From Nitzschia sp. pyKryTriq1 (lineage: Eukaryota; Bacillariophyta; Bacillariophyceae; Bacillariales; Bacillariaceae): a stretch of DNA of 64,000 nucleotides. The translations under genes were made by a program, and so were the position numbers. The stretch is taken from contig OY101117.1 of NCBI GenBank assembly GCA_956465555.1, positions 124,001 to 188,000 on the forward strand, read 5' to 3'. Below are positions 56,676 through 64,000 of the stretch, one piece after another; positions within the stretch are counted from its first letter, which is position 1; the number at the start of each line of letters is the position of its first letter. The notes below the pieces were generated by a model. It did not search any database and was not told the origin of the DNA. It saw only the letters and a list, made by a program, of their open reading frames with translations.

Positions 56676-58934
56676 CTAGGATTTGAGTTTCCTTCGCAGT
56701 TTCTGCTTGTTGGGTTGCTCCACCACTACTGGACCTCCACCACTTATCACCGCCTCCAAGGCCTTTGCCGTGTCCAAAGAAGGACGCATCGACTTGGGAC
56801 GGACATCCCACTCATTATCAAAACTCATGGTGGAGAAGTCCATCATGAGCATTTCTTGCTTTTCAGTTTGAGCGCGCGGGTCTTTCGTGACGGCGTCATT
56901 GAGCCCTGCAAAGGTCGTTCCTTCTTCCTCGTCATCGTCGTCATGGTCCTCATGATGGTCATAATTCTTCTTGTCGTCTGAAACTTCCTTCTTCTCTCCT
57001 TTGAGTTGACGCCGCGTAGTTCTTGTTGCTGCACTATTACTTCGAACCCGTGGCCGTCGTCGTTCTCCACTGGAAGAGCGGCTGGAACGAGCAGTGCGTC
57101 GTCCGTCTAGACTACCACTGCGAGCAATAGGACGACCATCCTCGCCATCCGTTGTTGTTTCCCCATGTTTCTTTTTTCGTCCCCGACTGGACGATCGATT
57201 TCGTATCTTTTCCGCAGTCTTGGCGCATCGTTCTTTCAGGGCTTGACTGTCTCTACTCGTACTCCGAGTTTTTGTTCTTGTAGTAGGACCGTGGTCCTCT
57301 TTTAGTTCTGGTTGTTGATGGGAAGACCGAGCATGGCGACTCGAACGAAGAGGGTCACTATTGTTGTGCTGCTTCTTAGTGCGATGGTGGTGGGACGAGG
57401 AAGACTGGTGGTGATGGTGTTTGGATGCTGTTTCCGTACTGGTAGGGGAGGAGGAGGATGTTGAGAACGGTCCATTATCGGTCGCACTCTTGTGTCGTCG
57501 AGGAATAGGACCACCATCAACATCTCCACCACCACGATGTCGGCTAGAACGTAAAGGATCGTCCTGCTTCTTTATTGTTGTTTTTTCCGCACCTCCCCTA
57601 GTAGTCAAAGACTCATCATCCACACTCTTGTGCCGTCGAGGAATAGCAGCAGAAGCACCACCCCCATGTCGGCTAGAACGTAAAGGATCCTCCTGCTTCT
57701 TTGTTGTTGTTGGTTGCTCCACATCATCTCCTCCTCGTGCTGTCAAAGACTCATCGTCCACACCACTCTTGTGCCGTCCTCGAGGAATGCTGGTCCCACC
57801 ATGTCGACTAGTAGAACGCAGAGGATCATCGTCAGGAGATCTCGAATTCTTATTACTAGTTGTTTTCGTTCGAGGTGGTGCTTGTTGTTGATGATGTTGA
57901 GATTGTTGTTTGGACCGAGGTTCATGAGACGACATGGATAATAACAATGAATTCTTTCTTGTCCCTCCTGATGTTATTGTTGTTGCTGCTGCTGCTGTTG
58001 TTGTTCTTCGACTATGAGGCTCATGGGATGACAGGGACAATAAGGAATTGGCCACGATTCTTCGACGAGACAAGAGTTCTTCTTTTTTATTCGGAGCAGC
58101 AGCCGCAGCAGCAGCCGTGCTGGTTAGTGTCGTTGTCGTTGTCGATGTACTACTACTTGTTGGCACCATTGTCATTGTCGCTCGACGTTGTGGTTGTGGA
58201 GCTTGCGCACCAGCACCATGCCAAGATTGTCCCAAAGTATTATCCCTTTTTTTCTTTGTATTAATATTCGCACGTATTGTCGTCCTACTACCACTAGTAG
58301 TAGTAGTAGTAGTAGTAGTAGTAGAAGGATCCTCCTCGTCGTCGTCCTCGGGTGAATTGAGCATGATTTGCAACTTGAGTAGAGGATTACTGGTCGTCGT
58401 GGGTTGGCGTGGAATCGCAGTTCGGTCTTGTAAAGTTTCGTCTCTGCTGGTGCTGGAGGATTTGGACGTACTGCTGCTGCCGCCGCCACCGCCGCCGCGA
58501 GTAGTAGTAGTAGTAGTAGTGGAAGAAGGACCGTGCCAAGTTCCACCGAGAGAGTCTCTTACTATTTTCCGTCGGTTGATACCATCATTATGAATATTGA
58601 GACTTGTCGACGGCGGATGTTTTTTGTTGACTGATGATGGTATCATCAGTTTCAGTTTCATGGCCGTCATTTCCTTTCGCAAATCTTGCGTGTTGACGCT
58701 GCTTTCTGCTTTTCGTCGAGCGCTCGTTTCTTGGATCAACTTGTTGGAATCATCATCATGGTCATCATGGTCATCATGGTCATTATGGTCATGGTCATGA
58801 TAATACTGAGTTCTTGTGGATGATGATGGTACCACTCGCAAGAGCTCCTTTTCGGTAATGTTCGATGGCTTGTGATTAGTAGTAGTAGTAGTAGTAGTGG
58901 TAGTGGATGACGGCATGGGTAAAGCTAATATCAT
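56676..58934 (-). CDS. Large Ser/Thr/Arg-rich disordered protein with internal repeats
   Basis: The ATG at 58934 gives 752 residues starting MILALPMPSS; an in-frame ATG at 59171 would add 79 residues of different composition. Two repeat classes occur. The first is VRDSLGGTWHGP, DNTLGQSWHGAG, VANSLLSLSSHEP and RKNSLLLSMSSHEP. The second is a unit of about 35 residues with DPLRSSRHGG, IPRRHKS and DDESLTxRGG, seen about three and a half times. A basic Arg/Ser region is followed by an acidic stretch. The C-terminal MMDFSTMSFDNEWDVRPKS resembles motifs in the products at 42715 and 59699. No signal peptide or folded domain. Function unknown. Its stop is followed by a long in-frame open stretch. Confidence 0.82.
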   Translation of the reverse strand: MILALPMPSSTTTTTTTTTNHKPSNITEKELLRVVPSSSTRTQYYHDHDHNDHDDHDDHDDDSNKLIQETSARRKAESSVNTQDLRKEMTAMKLKLMIPSSVNKKHPPSTSLNIHNDGINRRKIVRDSLGGTWHGPSSTTTTTTTRGGGGGGSSSTSKSSSTSRDETLQDRTAIPRQPTTTSNPLLKLQIMLNSPEDDDEEDPSTTTTTTTTTSGSRTTIRANINTKKKRDNTLGQSWHGAGAQAPQPQRRATMTMVPTSSSTSTTTTTLTSTAAAAAAAPNKKEELLSRRRIVANSLLSLSSHEPHSRRTTTAAAATTITSGGTRKNSLLLSMSSHEPRSKQQSQHHQQQAPPRTKTTSNKNSRSPDDDPLRSTSRHGGTSIPRGRHKSGVDDESLTARGGDDVEQPTTTKKQEDPLRSSRHGGGASAAIPRRHKSVDDESLTTRGGAEKTTIKKQDDPLRSSRHRGGGDVDGGPIPRRHKSATDNGPFSTSSSSPTSTETASKHHHHQSSSSHHHRTKKQHNNSDPLRSSRHARSSHQQPELKEDHGPTTRTKTRSTSRDSQALKERCAKTAEKIRNRSSSRGRKKKHGETTTDGEDGRPIARSGSLDGRRTARSSRSSSGERRRPRVRSNSAATRTTRRQLKGEKKEVSDDKKNYDHHEDHDDDDEEEGTTFAGLNDAVTKDPRAQTEKQEMLMMDFSTMSFDNEWDVRPKSMRPSLDTAKALEAVISGGGPVVVEQPNKQKLRRKLKS

Positions 58935-59698
58935 TTCGGAAAGGTATAGTGAAAACGGTTGGGTCTCGCGAGGTTGTTCTTTATAGTTTAGTGACTGTGT
59001 TCCTGCTGTGATGCGGATATGTTGTGTCGTTGGATGTGTGCGGAGCAAATAATAGACAATCTCGTATGTATTAGTTCGTACGATAGGCGGATTAGCGTTG
59101 AAGCAATAGGTTATTGAAGCGGGTGCTTGCTTATTTTTGCGATGCATGCCTAGCTTTCCCGCGTTTTTCATTCTTCCGCCTTCCGTTGATCTCCGGCATC
59201 ATCGCGTACTGTACTGTGCTTGGGCATATAGACATTTACAGTCATCATCGCAGTCATCATCTCTATTATTATTTCAGAAGCGGCCCAAAAGAATGACTAA
59301 TTTTTACTTAACACACAATGACAAGGACACTTTTCATGGCGGTACCGGTACACGTACACGTACCGGTACAGAACGTGCTATGTATGTATTATTTTTTGTC
59401 AATAAGAATAATTATTATTGTCCTGGATGTGCTCGTTAGTAAGTGTCTTCCCGCCATATTTTTGTGTCCCGGAAGAAGTATGCGCGTGCGGTCGCGGTCG
59501 TTCTGAGAATAAAATAATATAATATCTATGATGCATCCCAAGTTTTGTTTTGCTATCTCTACTATTATCTATATCCCAAGTGTACATAGTTGTTGCCGTC
59601 CATGGTGCGTCGCCGACAGGTAATAAATAGTAGACTACAGCAATCGACACACGGCGCGTCATAAGGAGAAAGGGGGGGAAGGGAGGCAGGACGAAAGC
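58935..59698. other. Divergent intergenic region, no gene seen
   Basis: It separates the start regions of two divergent disordered-protein genes and could hold a shared regulatory region. ACCGGT/CACGTACACGTACC palindromes lie near 59341-59367. The upstream frame of the left gene stays open to 59171. Confidence 0.5.
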
Positions 59699-62600
59699 AT
59701 GATGGGAACAAACACCATCATGATGCCGCCGTCAGAGGAACCACAACAACGCCAGCAACAGCAACAGCAACAGCATCAGCGTCGTAAAGATTCCAGTCGG
59801 TCGCCAGGAGGAGGGACTAAAATAAACATCACGGAACGACGACGAAGAATATCACGATCAAGCTCACGAGAATTATCCCAAAGAGGCTCAATATCAAGAT
59901 CCTCGTCCAATAGTCGTGGTGGTGGTGGTGGTGGTGGAACACCACGCAGCAAGTCGTCAACTCGCTCCTCGTCTGCTGATGCTCACCCATTCATGTCGAG
60001 CGCTACAACGGCTCGCCGATCGAAAAGTCCTCGACGTCGAGCTACATCAGCCTCCAAGTCTCGCAGAAGTCAAAGTTCCGATCGTATTTCCAGACGAAAT
60101 TCGCCATCCTCGTCCAGAATAATACGACAAGAGGAATATTCCAAAGTAGAAGTATTACGTTTGAATGGAGATGATGATGATGATGGTGATCATGATGAAA
60201 ATGATGATAGTGATGATTCCTCTGACAGCAGCAGCAGCAGTTGCTCGACAAACAGCAGCTGTAGCAGCAGCAGCAGCAGCAGTAACAACAGCTACATTAG
60301 CCTGGATGACGAAAATGACAATGTCCAGCCGCCAGAAAATAGTAATATTCGCACTCCGACCTCCAACAATTCGAGGGCGAGTTCCCGAAGACTGATAAGT
60401 CGGCTAGCAACAACAACAACAACAACAACAACACCAACGACCCACCATCATGATACTCCAGGAAGCACAGTATCATCATCATTAGGCAACAACAACAACA
60501 ACATCAGTAAGAGTTCGTCATCCAACAGGGGAACTCGAAGGAAAATCAAATACGCACCATCGGCATCGGCATCGTCGTCGTCCTCCAACAACAACAAGAA
60601 CAGCAAAAATAACAACAACAACAACAACAACACTAGCCAAACAACAAAGGAAGAAAAAGAAGATGAAGAAGAAGAAGAAGAAGAAGAAGTATTATTTGAA
60701 GTGACAAAGACGGCTTTTGGCAATATTAGTACTTGGGAAATGCGGCAGAAATTTCAACGAGAATTTCCAGGAGAACCGGTTCCTTCCGATGTGATTTTGC
60801 GACAATTGTACAAGAGTGACAAAGTGGCAGAATATGAACGTGTCGAACGATACAAAATGGAATTTCCAGGAGAACCGATACCATCGGATGAAGTCTTGAA
60901 GAAACTCTACAATAACAATAATATTGCCGCTCCACCACCACCACCACCACCACCACCACCAGCAGCAGCAGCAGCACCACCAGCAGCACCACCAGCAGGA
61001 CCAGCAACATTACCAACAGCACCATTCGATGTCGCCCTACCTTCTGGCGTTTTATCCTCGATGGATGATGATTCCGAGACTATGGGTGTTGCAATATCCA
61101 AGGCACAGCTTATAAAGAGAGAACAGCTGCTAAGTCGTCAACAAAGTGAAAGCAACATGACCTTTGCTACAGAAGCAGGATGGGAGGACTATGGCAAATC
61201 TTCCAACAAGCTAGTATTAGCTGGCACCAATACCACAACAGTGACAACTTCCAAGATTCCCATTTCGATTGGCATGGCGGCTCTTACCGAAGGAGAAGAA
61301 GAGGAAGAACCCTTAAAGGACGATTCTACAACTGGAGGAGCTACATGGAACATTCCCAAATTTAAAAATTCTCTCCAAGAATTGGAGGATCACGTTCTTG
61401 CCAAAAAATCGCCATCAGCAGTCCGGAATACAAAGAAGAAGGCGCCTTCCTCATCTACTAATACCGAGCAATGGGCTCACAGTTTTCATGGATTTCAGGC
61501 CGAACCATCGGATGAATGGGATGTCCACGTTCCTCTCAAGCCAGCTTCGTATTCTCGGAAACCATCATCGGATTCGACTTTTTTGAATGAAAGTAAAAAG
61601 CCCAAAAGCTCTTCAACGTTGTTCTCGTCGGGGGATCGGTCCTCCTCCTCCCCGTCCAAGAAAAACTCGACCTCGTCCTCCCACGTGAGAAGGGCACTCA
61701 AAGGCTCCTCCTCCGGTCATCGAAAAAAGAGCGCATCGGATGGAAGTGATGCCTTGAAACTCTTTCAAGAATCCTTTGGGTCCCTGGAATCGTTTGAATT
61801 GGAAAAGTCACCAATAAAAGGAAAGAATAAAAAATCTCCAAAAACAGCATCAACCGGAAAAAGCAAGACGAAAAAATCAAGCTCATCGGGAATCACCAAA
61901 ATGGAAAAGAAGGACAAATCATCATCGTCCAATAAAAGCAGCAGTAGAGCAGGCACAAGCAGCAAGTCGAAGCGGACGGATAAAAAATCCAAAAAGAAAA
62001 AGCGGAGCTCTGCTACTAGTAGCGACGAGGAGGGAGATCTTTCCAATCCGTCTCTTGGTGGTACCATGGAAGACATCCTTCGGAGCCCTACTGCTACTGC
62101 TACTGCTACTGCTACTGCTATTACTGGAGGCAAGAAAAGCCCTTCCGTTGACAAATCATGGTGGAATCTAAATGTTGCGGACAAGTCTCCCGGTAACATG
62201 TCGCTATCAAGTCCGAGTAAAGCAGCAGCAGACTCGCCTGCCTCATTAGGGAGCAATGCCAGCGGTAAGAAAGTTGAAGCTTGGCGCAAACGAGAAGCTT
62301 GGAAGCACGCGTCTCGTACTCGGAGTGCACCCATCAAACCGGCAAACCTTGACTCCTCGATGGACGACTTGGAGCGCTCATTTAGTGGAGACCCGTTTGC
62401 CAGCGTTCAGACACCCGAGAGGCCACAACGACGAGGAACCAAGAAATCGCTCAATAATTCCAAGAATCTGGCTCTGGATCTCGATCAAGAAGAATTACAG
62501 CGTTCCTTTAGTGGAGATCCCTTTGCTGCAAGTGCTGGAGTGCAGACTCCAGACAAGCCATCCCAACTACGTGGGACCAAAAAGAATCTTGCACTAGTAG

Positions 62601-63166
62601 TAGTAGACGACAACAAAGGAGACAGAAGCGACACCACTGATCCATTCCAGACGTTGACCAATGAGCGATCGACTCGCCGATTTCAAAGGACGATCGATTC
62701 AACGATGACAGCTGCGGATCCAGGACCTCGAGCCCTTCCGGCTCGTTCCCGATCGGCCGATGTTCCAAGCGCGTTCTTTGAAGCCAGTATGGTCCCACCA
62801 GAAGAAGCCCCGCTACAAGAGCTGCCACCGCCACCACCACCACCACCTCACGACCCTGCTTTCATCCAACCGTCAAAACGAGATCTAGTGGTATCAGCTG
62901 GAGGACGCCGCGGCCGAGGAAAGTCTTTGGATCGTCCTCGCTCGCAGCATCAACGCCAGGCGAATATCCCTGTGGTTGGATGGGATTCTGAAATCCCGGC
63001 AATGCTCAAACAACAACAACTTCGGCAGCAAGAAGGCGACGACCATGAGAATGGCATCGATATTACTCTCAACACGGGCCAGGAGCCTCTGAGTCCAATT
63101 ACGCTGGCTACCAAAAAACCTTTGAATCGGCCAACAATTTCGCGACGAGGACGAGGTCGGAATTAG
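59699..63166 (+). CDS. Large Ser-rich protein with tandem FPGEPxPSD repeats
   Basis: A 1155-residue protein. The N-terminal 340 residues are Ser/Arg/Asn-rich, with an acidic Asp patch and a Glu run. A more ordered segment follows (about 340-405): VTKTAFGNISTWEMRQKFQR, then two tandem copies of a unit of about 30 residues with EFPGEPVPSDVILRQLYKSD and EFPGEPIPSDEVLKKLYNNN. After a Pro/Ala run come NSLQELEDHVLAKK, QWAHSFHGFQ-EWDV, LFQESFGSLESFELEKSP and a Lys/Ser-rich region. Later a repeat appears twice: LERSFSGDPFASVQTPERPQ and LQRSFSGDPFA with VQTPDKPSQ, each followed by RGTKK. The C-terminus has Pro runs and ends RRGRGRN. No signal peptide or known domain. The repeats look like binding modules. 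Function unknown. It is divergently arranged with the gene at 56676, which shares the EWDV motif. Confidence 0.85.
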   Translation: MMGTNTIMMPPSEEPQQRQQQQQQQHQRRKDSSRSPGGGTKINITERRRRISRSSSRELSQRGSISRSSSNSRGGGGGGGTPRSKSSTRSSSADAHPFMSSATTARRSKSPRRRATSASKSRRSQSSDRISRRNSPSSSRIIRQEEYSKVEVLRLNGDDDDDGDHDENDDSDDSSDSSSSSCSTNSSCSSSSSSSNNSYISLDDENDNVQPPENSNIRTPTSNNSRASSRRLISRLATTTTTTTTPTTHHHDTPGSTVSSSLGNNNNNISKSSSSNRGTRRKIKYAPSASASSSSSNNNKNSKNNNNNNNNTSQTTKEEKEDEEEEEEEEVLFEVTKTAFGNISTWEMRQKFQREFPGEPVPSDVILRQLYKSDKVAEYERVERYKMEFPGEPIPSDEVLKKLYNNNNIAAPPPPPPPPPPAAAAAPPAAPPAGPATLPTAPFDVALPSGVLSSMDDDSETMGVAISKAQLIKREQLLSRQQSESNMTFATEAGWEDYGKSSNKLVLAGTNTTTVTTSKIPISIGMAALTEGEEEEEPLKDDSTTGGATWNIPKFKNSLQELEDHVLAKKSPSAVRNTKKKAPSSSTNTEQWAHSFHGFQAEPSDEWDVHVPLKPASYSRKPSSDSTFLNESKKPKSSSTLFSSGDRSSSSPSKKNSTSSSHVRRALKGSSSGHRKKSASDGSDALKLFQESFGSLESFELEKSPIKGKNKKSPKTASTGKSKTKKSSSSGITKMEKKDKSSSSNKSSSRAGTSSKSKRTDKKSKKKKRSSATSSDEEGDLSNPSLGGTMEDILRSPTATATATATAITGGKKSPSVDKSWWNLNVADKSPGNMSLSSPSKAAADSPASLGSNASGKKVEAWRKREAWKHASRTRSAPIKPANLDSSMDDLERSFSGDPFASVQTPERPQRRGTKKSLNNSKNLALDLDQEELQRSFSGDPFAASAGVQTPDKPSQLRGTKKNLALVVVDDNKGDRSDTTDPFQTLTNERSTRRFQRTIDSTMTAADPGPRALPARSRSADVPSAFFEASMVPPEEAPLQELPPPPPPPPHDPAFIQPSKRDLVVSAGGRRGRGKSLDRPRSQHQRQANIPVVGWDSEIPAMLKQQQLRQQEGDDHENGIDITLNTGQEPLSPITLATKKPLNRPTISRRGRGRN

Positions 63167-63967
63167 AAGCTAGAGTAGTGGCTCTAGGTATACTCAGTAC
63201 GGGTACTATTATCGCACGACTATGATACTGTACTGGATAACTATGACGGGATGATGGTACCTATCACCATGCACTTTCGAGAGTTTACAGAAAATTAGGA
63301 GAAATACATTGCTACCAGTAGACGACGACGGAGACGACGACGACGACTCCTCACGACGACTCACTCTTCCCTCTGTATTCAGATAGCCGGGATTTCAGGT
63401 TATTGGTCCTCTGTCCTCTTCTCTGCGGGATGTATTCATTCATTCGAGAGACTTTTATTAAAAAATACTGCACTACTTGAGAGACTACTCTAGTAGTACT
63501 TCGTAGAGCTACAGTAGTTGGGTTTGGGGTGAGCCAATCGCCAAGTCGGTCCTCAGATCGGCGCGTACGAAACCCCGTATCACTATTTTGTCTGTCATCG
63601 GTATTTCCGGTACAACTTTCATTCCGTATTCCGTATTCCGTAATCCGTCTGTCTCCGTCAGTCCGCGGTCCGCGGCGAAGCCCATCTGTGGTCCGGTCGG
63701 CGCGGTCTTTTTCTTCTTTCGTTGCCTTTCTCGCGTCAAATTTTTCGGTTTTACGCACATCATACATCATTGCACTATTATTACGCGATGCGCTTGTTCT
63801 TTGAACTTTTCTCTCATCTGAGATATATTATGATCTTCGCATTCAAGAACAACAGCATGGCAACAACAACATAGCAGTATACCAGGTACGAACGGAGAGC
63901 AATAACAATCATAGGTGCAGCAAGCAAGCAAGTAATCGTATTACGAACAGTACACATTACAAGCATC
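63167..63967. other. Intergenic region, no gene seen
   Basis: ACGACGG-type repeat near 63320-63350. The right edge carries the ATTACAAGCATCATGGCGCC start context shared with the gene at 8064. Confidence 0.55.
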
Positions 63968-64000
63968 ATGGCGCCAGTGATCAATGAGCAGGATTATCCT
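63968..64000 (+). CDS. Start of a third Cys-rich membrane protein paralogue (cut by window end)
   Basis: The last 33 bases encode MAPVINEQDYP, matching MAPAVVMNEQDYPANTF of the gene at 8064 and MAPLVDEEDYPGNTF of the gene at 1146. The 12 bases before the ATG are identical to those of the gene at 8064. Only 11 codons are visible, but the match in both protein and start context makes the assignment good. Confidence 0.8.
   Translation, partial: MAPVINEQDYP

Noticed and set aside
59318-59439. Short frames over the ACCGGT/ACGTAC palindromes
   Set aside because: Simple-sequence palindromes translated into alternating Val-His and Thr-Arg runs; not coding.

Overview
The window is nuclear DNA from a eukaryotic microalga, most likely a diatom. 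This is an inference from several observations. The genes are long and mostly intronless on both strands. There are PAS/histidine-kinase/receiver hybrids, gametolysin-type (M11) metalloproteases with Pro-Thr linkers, a kinase-like protein with a signal peptide followed by an ASAF-like plastid motif, a Copia-type pol relic, and many Ser/Arg/Lys-rich disordered proteins with long homopeptides. Intergenic DNA is full of short palindromes built on ACTAGT and ACCGGT. I cannot name the species.

Layout. 0-11 kb: two facing paralogues of a polytopic, Cys-rich membrane protein (1146-3260 minus, 8064-10379 plus) around a coiled-coil protein; the first 33 bases of a third paralogue close the window at 63968. 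10.5-17.1 kb: a Ser-rich disordered protein, a small 'GLE' family protein, then a compact LTR element with 337-bp LTRs and a 5-bp target duplication. 17.5-24.3 kb: two paralogous hybrid histidine kinases; the first has a broken receiver end. 25.5-34.5 kb: two disordered basic proteins, a methyltransferase-like enzyme and a pair of small related Ser-rich proteins. 35.8-37.0 kb: a plastid-targeted pseudokinase. 37.5-41.6 kb: a tandem cluster of GLE-family genes next to an ArfGAP gene whose 3' tail has been copied upstream. 41.6-55.2 kb: a tandem duplication of a multi-kb block (ArfGAP upstream region plus M11 protease). A Ser/Arg-rich gene sits only in the first unit, and both protease genes carry a decayed extra domain past their stop. 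55.5-56.1 kb: a broken Copia-like fragment between identical 201-bp repeats. 56.3-63.2 kb: two large disordered proteins rich in internal repeats.

The genes do not form an operon-like pathway. The recurrent theme is local duplication (membrane proteins, kinases, GLE proteins, small Ser-rich pair, proteases) and disordered phospho-style proteins carrying short Trp/Phe motifs. The most unusual items are the compact LTR element with three ACGTCA motifs per LTR just upstream of a sensor kinase, the duplicated ArfGAP-protease block, and the recurring short motifs in the disordered proteins.
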